From positions 806,001 through 870,000 of the forward strand of contig CALYLX010000116.1 of NCBI GenBank assembly GCA_944990035.1: DNA of 64,000 nt, written 5' to 3'. This document shows, in pieces, positions 23,469-36,731 of this stretch. Numbering within the stretch: position 1 is the first letter of the stretch; each line of letters opens with the position of its first letter. The translations under genes were made by a program, and so were the position numbers. The notes below the pieces were generated by a model. It was given only the letters and a program-made list of their open reading frames with translations, made no database searches and was not told the origin of the DNA. This DNA comes from Clitopilus passeckerianus. Its lineage: Eukaryota > Basidiomycota > Agaricomycetes > Agaricales > Entolomataceae.

Positions 23469-26400
23469 TCAGAACCTGAACAGCCCTCCCTTCTTTTTCT
23501 TCTTCTCATCCTTCCCAGTACCTGTCCCCGAAGTGGCAACTGAAGCTGAAGAATGCGCCGAAGAGTAAGAGTTGGTTGGCGAAATCTTTGCAGGCTTGTG
23601 CAAACCCTGTGGCACGCGAAGTGACGAAGGGGCCTGTTGCTTCGGAGGTGCTGGCGGAGGGGGTGGATCCTTCGTAAAGTACTTCTCGTTGTAGTACACC
23701 TGGTACGGCCTCGGTTGATTGTCTTCACGGACACCATTTGGAAGTCCGCGAGAACCAACACCTCCAAGTTCAAGGACCTTCAGATCATCGACAAAATGTC
23801 TGGGCGTAATTGTGTGAGAAGACCCGATGAGAATGTCTTTGTTCAAAGCGGTGGATAACTGGTAACATTCCCTAATTTCCGAGTATGTGACACCGCCGGC
23901 CATGAAAACGATGATGCGTTGCTTGTTGTCCTGTGTCGCACCGCCAGGCTTCGCGGCTCTGTGCCATGAGGGTTTCTGGCTACGTAAGGAGGTTGCTTGA
24001 GGTGGTGGAGAACGCAAGCTTGCAGCCACAGGTGCTGACGAGGGTGCTTCTTTGGCATATGGGAAGACAGACTGGTCGAGCTTTCCGGATACATGTTCCT
24101 GTGAGGCAAAGATATGAGTGAGAGAAAAATAAACAGCTGATCTTGAGTCTACCTCGAGGATTGTGTGAACCAGTGGCTTGTACCGGGACAACTCGTACTC
24201 TTCTTCGGCCGTCTGCTTCTGTTTGATCTTCTTCTTAGTATCCTTGTCCGCTGCTGTCTGGATCTGGTGTCAGATGATTGAAAGGCAGATATATTGTCGC
24301 AGCGTACTCTAGAAATACGAACTCCCATGAGTGTCAGAGCATTGACAGCATCTTGTTCGGCAAGGGTCAGTCGAGCGTGCTGGTAGAGTCGCCTTCGATC
24401 TTCATCTGGGACACCATCTCGGAACTGGATATACAATGCCACTATTCGCACTTTATTCGCATTGCTAAACATCAAGGCCTCAGTATAAGTGGTTGTAGTA
24501 GATCAAATTGAGATACATACACAACATCGCGAGTGTCAAGCAGGGGCACCATCTCCTCGACGAGATGTTTCGGTGTCTTTCCTTCTGCTGTTAGGCCAGT
24601 AGCACAATTCTTAAACGGACATCAATGATAGAACATAATGAGAATGTAGGATCCAACCTGTTCAACATTCGCCACCAGAGGGAGCTTGTCTTGTTCAAAG
24701 ATGGACATGCACTCCTGAGCCATATTCAAGTGCAACGAGAACTGCGACCAGTATGCATTAATGCGTCTTTTCCCAATGCATAAAATCTGACCTTCTCGCG
24801 CTGTTCTTGATATTGCGGCAAGTTGGCCAACATCTCCTTCATGTCATTCAGACTGGCTGCTCCCTCCCTGAGATGAAATATGAATATTAGGGGATGCCTG
24901 ACGTGATCATGGCATACCCTTTGAATACTGCGTTTTCCTCCAAGAATTTGTTGAAATCAGCCATCAGTTTGTCGATTGCTTCCCGCATGTGCATGTGGCG
25001 AACGCTCGTCCAAACGGGGTCTTGGTCGCTGAGCGTAGCAGTCTTGTCCTCGAAAGCTCCTATAGACGATTGGAATTTATACCTGGATAGTAGATGGTGA
25101 GTGATTAGCTCGGGTACGTAGTAGAAGACGACAAACGTGTATTTAGTCCCGTTATCTATGGGTAGTAGGTCGTTGACCATTGCCTGGTAGGTGAATTCAT
25201 GTATGAAGGGCGCAACCATGTCCATCGCTCGGTCAGTTATGATTAGCGTAGCACGAGGTCGATTCAAGTCTGGTATTGCACTCGCTGGTTTCTGATGGAC
25301 ATGATAAGTTTGGGTGAGAGATTATCAGAGTAAAAGAAAACCTACAGCGAAATCAGGGTTGTTCTTCTTATGCTCTTCCAGATTTTTCTGAACCATGAAA
25401 GCAAGCAATTTGGTCGGGAAATCGCTTTCCACAGCTTCGAAAGCGCGAGCATCTGCGCCTCGAGCCAAATTGGTTCGCCATCGCATGCTTTGTTCTTGTG
25501 CCGGAGGAGGGGGCCGTGTAGTCGCATGCGGCTTGAGAGGTCCTAGCGGCAGGTGATGCGACGGGACGTAGTACCGTATGAAAGGGAATTCGTTAAGAGT
25601 GATGCACAGGTTCGTAATCTGTACAGGCAAATCGGATGAGCAACCCTGAAGCCAAAACCTGAATCCTCAGTCTTACCATCTTGCTGGCGAAGACAAGGTC
25701 TTCCTCTAATCTCGTACGGCATGATGGGTATAGCTGCTCAGTTCTTGGCGGACTGTACAGGCTGAAGAACAAGCCAGGTTCATGCAGGGTGAATGCTTGG
25801 GCCTCGGTCGCTAGAAACAATCGTTAGCGTGCTGTGCCCAAGAAGCTCCAATGAGGCCACCCACCCCAGAAGTTGATAAATAGCTCTTTCAAAGCTCTTA
25901 GATATGGTTCAGCGGGGGAAGACGTGAGTTGCTGGAACAATGAGTCTTCCAGGCCTGGATAATTATTTGAGGACAACGCTTGCAAAAGAAAGTTGACCTG
26001 TTCTTACCTTCAACAAAGAACAAATGAGCGCCAGCATACTGCTGTCTCCCAGAGAAGTCCCTGATGATTCTGTCCACGTTCTGGCTTGTGGGCATCACCA
26101 GATATAACGCCTCGAATCCAGGTTGAGGCTCTCGATTCGTATTGATCAATTCTATCACTGTTCATACCACAAGAAGTGCGATGATCAACCAAAAACGCGT
26201 CCTTCGTGAGCCTGGCGAGCGAAACAAGGAAAGGTAAACGCACAAGTCACATTCTCCTCCAGAACATCAAATTGCTTCAATACTGAGCCCAGTAGCTTCT
26301 GCGAGAACTCATCCACGACCAGAATCTTCCATTTGCCTCCGACTTGTGGGGTTACCGATCGAATTGCTTCCAGAAACTCTATATTTAAGCCATGACGGCT

Positions 26401-26475
26401 TGATCAGTGGGCGTTGAAGGTTCAGGCGAGGCACCCATACGCACTATTTCTGACGACAGTTATCAGGGAAGTCAT
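23469..26475 (-). CDS. SEC1: Sec1/Munc18 protein for exocytosis (Sec1)
   Basis: Fourteen exons join in phase into about 759 residues (first 26475-26445, then 26378-26244, 26157-26008, 25954-25865, 25810-25677, 25618-25346, 25291-25137, 25082-24918, 24867-24792, 24741-24658, 24609-24521, 24464-24308, 24263-24153, last 24098-23469). The SM-family signature LIITDRAMDMVAPFIHEFTY is intact, followed by YQAMVNDLLPI. KVRIVALYIQFRDG and FMAGGVTYSEIRECYQLS are further family blocks. SM proteins clasp syntaxin and promote SNARE assembly; the Sec1 type acts at the plasma membrane in exocytosis. The extra Pro/Ser-rich, Lys-rich C-terminal tail (ending KKKKKGGLFRF) is typical of fungal versions. The N-terminal ATG is the only one that fits the conserved first helix. 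Confidence 0.92.
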
Positions 26476-26799
26476 GGCCAGTTATGCTGCGACGTACGCC
26501 GCAGTCTGCAAGTTAGATCTTCGACGGAATAAACGTTGATTGCACTCAAAGACGCAGTGCATTCCATTGGCGGCGATCTCCGATCGTTACATCGTCCTCA
26601 CATGAATTCCACAATCTAACTGGTGGCTGCAATAAATTCCCGAAAAAAAAACATAGAACATGAGATTACTGTATATGATAATGATAGCTATCGAAGAATA
26701 GGTGAAATGCATTTTAGATTCATTGTCCCTGTCGCTAATCCAGGCAACATCTCGTGGTCAACATCGTAATAAATATACCAAGTGGGTATCTAGGGGTTC
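26476..26799. other. Intergenic: SEC1 promoter / chitin deacetylase 3' end
   Basis: About 324 bp containing a short poly-A run near 26641. No coding sequence is supported. It serves as the SEC1 promoter and the chitin deacetylase 3' region. Confidence 0.4.
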
Positions 26800-28656
26800 T
26801 TATAGCAGGACAGCAGCGAGTCCACCGGCTAGCAGGAGACTTAGTATTGACACGGGCCGTGTCAAAGAGGCGCTGTTGCCCTTCCCCTTTCCGATGTCGG
26901 TGCGGCCATCTCCATCGATATCATACCCTCCATTCGTGTTGTTCAAAGAAGGGAAGGTAGCGTTGGTATTTGACTCGAAGTAGAGGTTCGAGGTCGGAAT
27001 CTTGGCACATTGACCAATGGGCTTGAGCTGAACCAGATTCCTGTCAGATCCCGTCTGGCACGAAGAACAATATACTTACAGTGAAGGGAGGGTTGTGGGT
27101 CAAAGCCGCGTTGAGAGTGTAGCCAACGGCAAGATCGACCGTGATTTCGTAGAGATCGTGTTGGAGGACAATGAAACTAGACGGGTGGTTAGTAAAAATA
27201 GCCGGGTCAGAAGTGGATGAACTAACCCGGTGTTGATAACGGAAGCGTTAGAAAGGATGTTCTGGAAGGTGTTATAGGAGTCAATTCCATTGACCAGACC
27301 ACCAGCGACCCTCCAATCTATTGTAGAGTAAGAATTTACGGAAGCTCAAATATATGCATTGGTACAAACCATTGGTATCAAATTGGCCTCCATTGGGAGT
27401 GCGGGTCCACATGATCGGAACCATACCCATAGCCAGGGCGATAGCACGAACGCGATCATCTAAGTTGGAGAGGTGGAATGATGAGCAACCGGGATAGCGA
27501 TATAGGTAGCAAGTATTTACCAATGTCACCAAAGGGAGGGCGCATGGTAGTGGGGGTGACGCCAAGGACCTTCCTGATAGCATGACGAGTCCAGCCAAGT
27601 TCAGCGACAACCTGAGCATTGGTCAGAGAAGTGAGAGGCCTGTGCGACCAGGTGTGGACGCTGATTTCGTGGCCAGCCATGTACTCCTCGATCAGAACAA
27701 GAGGGCGTTCAATAACTCGGGAACCGACAACGAAGAATGTTGCGTTGATCTTCTTCTCATTGAGGAAGCCGAGAAGTTTCTGGGCTAAAGAAAGAGCCTT
27801 TTGTTAATTCGATGATCCACAGATATCTTGAAAGCCGCAACTCACTGTAAGGGGATGGTCCATCGTCGAAGCTAGAAACCAAGTTAGCTTGACCTCATAA
27901 TCGGTTCCGTATTTTTTTTTCGTACCTGACACCCCACGTAAGCTTGTCCGGGCAGGAAACGATATCTAAGGCAAAATGTCGGAAATGAGAGCAAACAAGA
28001 AAAATTGCATGTAAACATACCGGTTGGCCGTGTGTAGCCTCCGCAAGTCCACCAGCCGCGAGCGGCGGCATTGTTCGCAGCAGCAGTGTCGTTGGCACAG
28101 GAGCCATCAACCGTGGGATTCAGGTCGGGAATGGCGTGACCATCGAGCTCTTGCATCCATTGAGCAACCTCGTCTGAGTCTGAGATTGGTGTTAGAGGGG
28201 CGAGAGCTAATAGAGCGGTTGTATAATTTACCAGTGGGAGGGACCTTGTCCTGGGCTGGCCAATCAGCGGTACTGAAGACGACTGCACCAATTGTTAGCA
28301 AATTGATTCAAAAAAGTGTGTGTCACGAGCATACATGGTGTGGGGAGGCCGGGTGCTCCAGAAACGGGAGGCGAAGCCTTGGGTGCGTAGGTGGTCGTGG
28401 GCGCAAGTGTGGTACCTGAGGGCATTCCGAACGTTATTTGGGAGAGCGGAGGAACGCCAGATGGTGCTGGAGGAATAGTAGCAGTTCCGGTGGCTTGAGC
28501 CTGTAGGTTCTTCGGTCAGCTTTTGCTACAAACTTTCTGAAGGAACATATAAACCTGGCGCTTGTGGAGGATATCTACATGGCGGCGGTTGGAAACGGCA
28601 GACGCAGAAGATGCCCCAAGGGCAGTAATAAAAGCAGTGATAGCGATATTCCTCAT
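26800..28656 (-). CDS. CDA: GPI-anchored chitin deacetylase (CE4)
   Basis: Eleven exons (28656-28555, 28500-28335, 28282-28232, 28179-28021, 27965-27926, 27871-27846, 27784-27521, 27459-27370, 27317-27227, 27176-27080, 27027-26800) give 437 residues. A signal peptide (AITAFITALGASSASA) leads into a Pro/Thr-rich stretch. All five NodB motifs are present: SFDDGPSPY (catalytic base and metal Asp), HTWSH (metal His pair), RPPFGD, a DTNDW motif, and IVLQHDL. A hydrophobic end (SILSLLLAGGLAAVLL) fits a GPI signal. It deacetylates chitin to chitosan at the wall. Exon 6 is only 26 nt and carries nearly all of the first catalytic motif. Confidence 0.93.
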
Positions 28657-29297
28657 GTTGAGAGGATTCTGTGTTGTCAAAAGAGTGGAGGTGCGCAGGT
28701 GCGCGTTTGAGGGGAGCCTTGCTGTTGAAGAGGAAGAAAAGAAAGGACGGCAACGATAGCTGCTAGGGCCAAGATACTCTTGAGCTGGTCCGAATTTCCC
28801 ACGCTACGCGTATGGCACCCCCCATCAATATTCTCGGAGAAAATGATCTGACTTTGATGGAAACTCACAAGGCCCACCAGGAGATGTCTCCCTGAGAATA
28901 GAGATCTACAAGCTGTGAAAGAAGTCTTTTCCAAGTTCACGGTGAGCATAGATATGCTGTACTTTAGCCAAGCCTCAGCTCAAGAATGGTCTCCATGGAA
29001 GGTTTATGGCACTCAGGTTCACAATAGAATCATTGTCGTGAAAAAAGTAATTCAAGTTACCATCAACCCGACTTGGCGCCATCGAGCTGGGCCGTCAGTT
29101 CCCCCTGAAAACATGTCCTCAATCGACAGGCACTCAAGCGCAAGGCTAACAGAACGCTTTCTATCGAACAAATGGTTTGTGCGATCATCCTGGACATTTG
29201 AATAGCAATACAGTAACATCATGATGACGATGGGAATAAAAATTGAGTCATGAGAGGAAAGCGCGGAAGCACACACGGGTTATCCGTGAGGGACGGG
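28657..29297. other. Intergenic: chitin deacetylase promoter / ROM2 3' end
   Basis: About 640 bp. No open frame has a recognisable product. On the minus strand it is the chitin deacetylase promoter; its right part belongs to the 3' end of the Rho GEF. Confidence 0.4.
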
Positions 29298-32200
29298 TTA
29301 CACTCGTGTAATGCTGGATGAAAGTGAGGCATTATCTGATAGGTGCCTTTGCTGTCCCGTTGTTGGGCGTAGCGCCAGCACACGATCGTCCGAAACGATC
29401 AGAATTTCATCTCTCCCTATCCCTTGTGGTTGTCGTTGCGGGTACTGATTCGGGTATTGGTGATGAGGCCCATTGTTGGGACCGCCATAGCCGCCGTAGC
29501 CTTGTGGTGGACCGCCATATGGATCATGATAACCACCATATCCCGGCTGATATCCTGTTGGGCTGATGGCATTGGTGACGGAAGGTGGTGTATCCGCAAA
29601 TAGTAGACGGATATTGGAACCTTGTATTACTTGAGACAATAATCCGCTCTCGATGTGTCGAACTTCCACAAAACAAGGTTCAAAGGCGAGGACATATGGC
29701 TCGTGCAAAGCTGCAAATGCGATCAATATGGATCAAACTGCTGTATTCACATGCCTGAAACGTACCAAAGCCTGCAGGGGTTCCTTCCCAATGAACCATA
29801 AAGTTTGGTCGCGATCGGCGCCCATTTTTGTTTACGTAGAAGGCAAATTCTGTGTAGAATAAGAGTCAATCGAATGTTTGCACAAGAGAGAGTATACATG
29901 CTTACCGTCATAGCAAAGGAGGAACTCGTTCTGAATGCGATAGATAGCCATCGGCCGTAGGTTCTCCCTTCGCCTGACGAATTCTAACGAGTCATCGTTG
30001 GGATCCAGTAAGCCTTGCGTGTCCAGGCTTTCCAAGTCAACGATTTCAAAACCGCGGGAACATCCAACACACATCTTGGTCTTGAGGTAATGAATGGATG
30101 TCGACTCGACGGGGATGTAGAATTCCTAAAGTCTCCGATATGAGCGTCTGAATCAGAACTTACAAACTAAACACATACCCTGAACATTCTCAGCGTATCA
30201 TTTCCTCCCTGAAGCAGCTTCTTGAACGTCGGTTTGGCTCGCCCACGGATACTTTGCTCGATTGGTTCCAATGTCTTGAAGGTACTTGACAGCTGGCTTG
30301 ATTTCACGATGCAGACAAGGACTCTTCCGAGGCAGAAGCCCGCTTTGAAGAACGAAGTATGTGAGGAGATCCGTTTGGCTCTCTTGAGCCCCGCTGTCGG
30401 ATCATGTTCATCTAAAGCATCAAGAGGGAAGGTGATGACTTGGCGTTCCGAGAGGACAATGAGGAGTTGATAATCCTCCAGGACATCAACCTGCATCACG
30501 TCTAAGAGTGCCAGCACTTTGGCTGGTTCTTTGTTTGAGTTATGGAGATCGGATATATAGACGCCATCGTTCGTTCCATAAACTATCCTCCGGCCACCAC
30601 CTATTGATAGAATTGTCAAATTACGAAGATGCTTGTTGCGCAAGCAAGACTCACTATACGGTGCTGCACAATTCACCTTGTTGGCACCAAAGAAGAACCC
30701 GTCGCTCAACGTTATAGCATCAAAGATCATACTCCTTTCCCTCAACGCCTGCTGTTGCTTCGTTATCAGCTCAACCCACTTCTTGTGTACCACCGGCGAT
30801 GGTGCAAAAAGAACTAGGTTATAGTACTTCTTGCCAAGGTGGATGAAATTAACCCAGTTCTGCCCCTTAGCGTCTGGCCTATTAAGCAATGGAGGTGCCA
30901 TGGGTAGGGGTAGGCCACGTTCCCGAGTGAATGAGTTACGCTTCGTAAGCTGGCGGTGTCGCTCTCGTTGTCGGTTGGCCTGATTATTGACATCTTCAGG
31001 AGCTGAGATCAGCAGAAGCTCTAGTGGAATAGGCTGAGGAAAAGAAGGATCTCGGATTAGGCTCGATTCTTTTTGGCCCAGGGCGAACTCACTCTTCGAT
31101 ACACTTTATACTGCTCGTGCTGCTTGGCCTTCACGGGCTTCGTGAATAAGATGGCATGATCGAACAAATACACCTGAATCTCTCCGTCACGTTTGCTCCA
31201 TGAGTCCTTGGCCACTAGCTGTCGGCCTTCCTCTGCCAGCCTCAGGTTCTAATAATGCAAGCAAAATCAGGAACGTCGACGTAAGTCCAGGAAAATCCTC
31301 TACTCACTACTTCTTCGCCAGATCGGAAGAAAAGCTGTTGCTCAAGCTGCATCAGGTTGAACCGATTTTCCGTCTTCCCCGACTCTTCGTTGACTTTGCC
31401 AAGGAACACGCGAACCATAGAGACAACTTTGGGAAGGATGACCTTATCCGGGCTATCATCAGGTGTATGCTTGAGGACGGCCTCGAGAAGAAGAGGGTAT
31501 CGTGCCAGACGGGTCGTCGGTTTGGTGAGGTAGGCATTGAGCTCCAACTTTCTTGATTCCGGAAGTCGTTCCGTTGTCTAGTGATTGAGGTAAGTAGCCG
31601 TTGACAGAGAATATCAATATTCGATACTCACCTCGACAAACTGAGCAAACGCCGGATTCGAGTTCTTCTCCTTCTCGAACTCGTATTTGCCGTAAAGTTG
31701 ATGAGCGCCGTAAGTCACAAAAGGGGTGAATGAGGGAACGTGTTCGAGAAAGATATCTCCGATTCTCTCCACGACGGCGTAAGACTTCTGTCTTTTGTTC
31801 AGCGCATCCCTCAGCTTGGTGTTCACTGCGATGATCTCATCCACGTTCCAGAACACTTGTGTAAGGAAATCCCGTCGTTTAGCCGGTGGGATGACATCTG
31901 AGTCTTTAAGGCGACCAATCCAAGTCTATAATCAGAAAAGACCGGGGTTAGTGAGCACGAGATAATCCTGGGTGAATAGAGAAGTCGCACATCTCTAAGA
32001 TATTCCAAATCTCTGACGAAATCGCGTTCTGTGTAGATAACTTCGTTGATAGCTTCCTGCCTCTTCTTTTCCGTATCAGAAACACTGTTGACGATTTCTT
32101 GAGGAACGGAGTGAATCCACAAAGTGCCAGGTTCCTGTCAAAACGTGTCAGTGCGAATTTGAAATTATTCAAAAAATAACTTACCGCAACATCTCCCAAA

Positions 32201-34148
32201 CTCTCACGACTGATCTGCTTCGAAAGCCCAGGCTGTGGCTTCATGTTCAGCCTCGCCTGCTGTTCCAGGCGCCTTGGACATGCAATCGAGTAGCATAGTT
32301 GATCTCGTGAACAAGTAGGGGAGTAGCAGTCGGTCAAAAGAGTGAATACACCTGTCGGGAGAGGAACATCGTCAGATGTTATTGAACCCTTTCTCGGCCG
32401 TAGCGATTGTGGAGAAGCAAGGCTTTCCTGTTAATTCCGACAAATTAGTTCAAATTTCCACCTGAGAACAGGAGACGACAAATACCTCCGCGGGCGAGTC
32501 AATGAGGGGGAAATCTTTAGGGCCTTGGGCTTCTGGACTATCTCCATTGCCGTTAGCCATCTCGCCGCTGACGAAGGGGCTGGGTAATTTCGTCCTGAAC
32601 TGGTAGAGTTCGTTCGCACTGTCCCTCAGGCGATGGTCGTATGTGACATCATGGAAAAACTTCTGAGCATCCAGAGCACGACCCAGTAGCAAGGCCAGAT
32701 TCCTATCGGTCGTTTTGATGATATACGCAATCTTGTCGACTGCCTCGCGCCCATCGAAGGAATCTTTATAAGTCAGGCCGTCCTTGAGTTTATCTTCGAG
32801 GGTGATTCGGTCCCTGAACGCCTCTGCTACTCTTGACAACATCGCAGGGTAGACGGGTGGAGATTTCTTGATACGGACAGGGGAGTTCCGACCGCCCATG
32901 GTCAGTTCGTGGATAGAAGAGGGGATGGGTGGTCGGACACCGGCTGATGCTCGACGTTGTGAATGCGTCTGATGGTCCATGAGAGTGGTCCGCATTGACG
33001 AGGAGCTGGCGGCTGACATGGACAAGGCACGTTCGGCCGTTCCACGGTCACGTCTTGACAGGCTATTCTGAGATTTAGGCATGGTCTGGGTGGAATCCGA
33101 AGATTTTCGAGACAGATTTGAGTGGTCGACCAGTGTATGTGAGTGATCTGTCAACGAAGGAGCGTTGATAAGTGATGAGCGCAAAGACACGACGTCGGCA
33201 TGTTGGGCTGGATGAACCTGTGAGATAAGGAACATGGTGGTAATTAATGAAGTTATGAACTTGTCTAAAGAAGGAAGGGAGATTACGAACTGTGTCGTTT
33301 GTTCGGTAATGTGGATATGGAAATGGGGGGTTGAGAAGATTCATACGCGTGAGCAAGCGTCCCCGATCTGCTGCGGGAACTGGGGACTTACCAGGTGGTT
33401 GATCAGCACGAGCCCAAGGAAATTCGCTGCTACTTTCGTCGGTACCGTGGCCACCGTCAGAGTTGTTGCCACCGAATCCAAAATCAATATTCAATCTTCC
33501 GTCATCGTGGTCAAGACTGACGCCTAATCTAGGCGCATCGCTCAGTCTGGATCCATTTGAGTGTCCATTTTGCACGTGGTTGGATGCTGGACGACTAGAA
33601 GGACCAGCATGGGACGGTTGCTGTAGATGGGGGTCGGATTGCGGTCCGGTGGTTCGATTGGAGTAGACTTGGGCCTGGTAGGCCTGAGCGGGAGTTAGGC
33701 CAGGAAAGCGCGGATCGAGCCCACCGTCTGAGGGGTGTTCTGGGGTGGCGTAAAGACCTTCTGCAGCAGGCACTCCAATGCTGCTTCGAGGAGCTCGAGG
33801 CGCCTGAGGTTGAGTAGGGACGTTTGATGATGACGGATAGCCGTATGAACCTGGAATCTGCTGCGGATACTGAGTCGAGGGTAAAGGCGCATGGTAAAAG
33901 CCGCCCTGCCGCTGTTGAGCTAACTGTTGCTGCCAAAGCTGCTGCTGCTGATATGGAGTGTATTGTGCTGTCTGCGAAGCAAAAGAGGTCCTTCTATCGT
34001 CGTATCCATATGGTTGAGATTGATTCGGCTGGTGGTAAAAAGAGCCGCTCTGGTTCGAATGATGGTGAGCGCCTGGGCGGCCGAATATTGACTCATATGC
34101 GACATTTCGTTTGTCTGGAGGTTGGCGAGGCCCAAGAGGTCTGTCCAT
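29298..34148 (-). CDS. ROM2: Rho1 guanine nucleotide exchange factor (Rom1/2 type)
   Basis: Multi-exon gene with a domain order typical of Rom2. A long Gln/Pro/Tyr-rich head (about 34148-33390) precedes a DEP domain (about 32850-32600, LKDGLTYKDSFDGREAVDKI). Next is a DH/RhoGEF domain (about 32070-31250, with EKKRQEAINEVIYTERDFVR and YLTKPTTRLARYPLLLEAVL), then a PH domain (about 31250-30700, LFDHAILFTKPVK). A CNH domain ends the protein (about 30600-29500, RIVYGTNDGVYISDL). The tail has Tyr/Gly/Pro repeats. It should activate Rho1 GTPase to drive cell-wall synthesis and polarity. I did not fix every splice site, so only the outer limits and domain order are claimed. The start is the first ATG before MDRPLGPRQPP. 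Confidence 0.9.
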
Positions 34149-36032
34149 TATAATGGTTGGAGTGGTAGTTGACGAAGAGCTAGGCTACCCGGGAGGTACG
34201 GCACGCTCCCGTTGCGATCAATACAATTTCTCTTTTCATCATTCTTCCTCATAACTTTCAGCGACCAGGGTTTTCTTTTACGGCTCGTTCATCATTTAAA
34301 CGTCATTCAAGGCTTCCAATACAACGGAAAACACGCAATACTCATGTGGATTGTTATCATAATCCACCTGCGCATCCGGAATCAATCACGCTACCTTGGC
34401 CAAACTGAGGCATTTTCAGGACGACATGCCCTGACATGACCATTCCAAGATTTCAAGCCATGTTTGCCTGCCAAAAACTTCCTTGACTCTGGGTCCATGT
34501 TGGGTCGGACCGGTCCAGTTTTGACAAACAAATGCTTTAATCGTCGGAGTCTCTTCGGACTTCGAGGGAGTCATCACCACCGCTCAAACCATACGCTATG
34601 GCATCATCCAATTCCAAGCCCTGGATCTGGAGCTTTGCTGGTGCCTATGGGTAGCCGTACAATCCATGCCGAAGGTTCAAACCCTCCGACGAACCGTCGT
34701 CAGCAGCAGACGTGGACTTGTCACTTTCGGACAGTTCGGTTGTTGATCCTTGTGCCACCATCCCAATATCCATGCGGTTACTGGCTTCGCTCTCGGGCCA
34801 ACTGATTGCAGCAGTCATCGCACGATGCTGGTCGTCGAACTGTCCCGCAACAAAACCGAGTGATTGCTCTAGGCCTTCCTGATGCCAATACCCACTTCGG
34901 TCCCTCTGGGGACTCTGGGAACAACCCCCAATTTTGAACCCCATGCTCGACTTTTCGCTGACATTCGACAAAGACAGCACCAACGTTCATCTTTTACAAA
35001 GACGGCAAAACATATGGACACTTGGCTCACCAGGTACACTTCTACAGGCTGCGTCAGTGGAGGAATGACACGCTCACGCTAAAATTTGTGCCTTTCCCAA
35101 GACAGTCACCGTCAAGACGATCATGATGTCATGCTCGACGGCTCCCTTCTCATTCAATTCGAAGCTTGCAGATATCAGTGGCATTGAGTTATCGAAGGCT
35201 ATCCGGAGATAGTCTATCTCAACTATCCGCTCCGTCAGTGCAAATATCTGCTTGAATTCTATCCAACCAGACTGACGACATGGACAGGATACAATGATAT
35301 CATAAGGGTGCATTCAAGCAGAGCGATCGTCGCAACCTTTGCTGAAGTAAACCTCCGACAGGGTATTTCTTCCCAGCGACATGACGCTGCCGATAAGAAG
35401 CCTCTCAGCATCTGATTGTGACGGAAATCCTGGCCACTCGGAGTCTTGGGCAAGTCAGCCAAAACTGTCGGCAAGATGCTCGGATGAAGCCACATCTTAA
35501 CAGATAAGATTTTCGGCAAAGACAATGCTCATGAGAAACCCCTGGGCGTCGGTTGCTGCGGTTTTGCGCAAGGTCAGCGCCACCTCTCTCCCTCCGCACT
35601 CATAGGAACCTTACCGAAGGGAACGTGAGCAAATTTGATGCGCCACACGCATTTGCGTCTTTATCAGCATCACACCTCCTATGCTGATTCCTTACTACGA
35701 TTGCCTACTCCACGGATCTCCTAATTCGACCCACGGAAGAGGAGGCAGTGCCCCTCCTAAATCAAGAGATAATCAAAAGCAGACTGGGAAAGCAGCCTTC
35801 CCTTGTGTTCTCCAATGAAACCGACAGGGCTGACCGAGGCGCACAACGACCTGCACACTTCCTGTCATATTTTTCCACATCGCGTTGACGCGAAGGGGAG
35901 GTAACAATATGTACCACCAGATCCCTCCTTTCGCATCCAACGCCCCAGTCTCCCCTTTGTGCAGAGCAATCCTGTTAGGAGACCCCCCCTTTACTCTCTT
36001 CATCCACTCTCTCCTGTAAAAGAAGAGGAGAA
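34149..36032. other. Gene-poor 1.9 kb stretch
   Basis: Unlike the rest of the left half, no conserved gene is visible. Short open frames occur on both strands (for example minus 34983-34645, ending in a Ser/Asp-rich peptide) but I found no splice solution linking them to a known family. The left end must hold the ROM2 promoter. One weak two-exon candidate is listed separately. Confidence 0.45.
35074..35495 (-). CDS. Weak hypothetical protein, two exons
   Basis: ATG at 35495; exon 35495-35337 joins exon 35271-35074 through a 65-nt GT-AG intron in phase 0 to give 131 residues. The text (LHPSILPTVLADLPKTPSG, then LTERIVEIDYLRIAF) looks protein-like but matches no family I know. It could be the remains of a larger gene, as the frame downstream becomes disordered. 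Reported only because splicing and frame agree. Confidence 0.25.
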
Positions 36033-36040
36033 TAATCGTC

Positions 36041-36107
36041 AATGACGACATTTCTTCCTGAAAATTTGCACTGTCCCAATTCCCTTAATGGTCAAAAATA
36101 TATAAAA
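36041..36107 (+). promoter_or_regulatory. Promoter of secreted protein 1: AATGACG element and TATA box
   Basis: AATGACG (36041-36047) preceded by a purine-rich AGAAGAGGAG stretch lies 160 bp before the ATG, and TATATAAAA (36099-36107) about 95 bp before it. The same pair recurs at the other family members. Confidence 0.55.
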
Positions 36108-36200
36108 GCCGCCCAACTTGGCTTGATCTCGACATCAACCAGCCCACCGCTGTTCAACCACCTCTTCGCTCAAACGAAAACGACTATTCTACTTTCAACC

Positions 36201-36731
36201 ATGTTCGCCAAGTTCTCTACCACTTTTGTCGTTCTTCTGGCTGGCTTCGCAGTTGCTAGCCCGGCCGCGGCCGCCAACGCTGATAACCAGCTTGAGGTTC
36301 GTCTTATTCATGCGGTGTTATGAGTGTTATCCTAATGAACCCAATAGGCTCGAGACTATGGTTACGGCGATTATCATCGATATGGCCACTATGGCGGCTA
36401 TAACAGGTACCCCCACCGCTACGGCTACGGAAAGGATCACGATCGTCACTACGGTGGACACCACGGCTATGGCCACAATAACTATCACAAAGGGAACGAT
36501 CGCCACTACGGTGGCCACTATGGTTATGGCCGCGATGATCATCGTTACCACAAGCGAGACGGTTCTTATGGCAATGATCGCAGCTCCTCCTATGGCTACG
36601 ATAGGAAGGATTATAATAGCAAGTCCTATGATAGCTATGGCAGGAACGGACATGAGAAGGATTCATACAGCTCATACCGCGAGGATAAGGGGTATGATAG
36701 GAAGCATTATGATAACTACGGCCGCCATTGA
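36201..36731 (+). CDS. Small secreted His/Gly/Tyr-rich protein 1 (family member)
   Basis: Exons 36201-36296 and 36348-36731 give 159 residues. Exon 1 is a signal peptide (FVVLLAGFAVASPAAA) plus a short pro-segment; the phase-0 intron sits just before ARDYGYGDYHRYGHYGGY. The mature part is dominated by Tyr, Gly, His, Arg and Asp in loose YGxxHYGGHxGYG repeats. It contains an HKRD site that a Kex2-like protease could cut, then a Ser/Asp/Lys-rich tail. No known domain. It is the most distant of the five paralogues and lacks the DDGQYHPNP block of the others. Family function is unknown: metal binding by the His-rich half or a role in the wall are only guesses. Confidence 0.8.
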
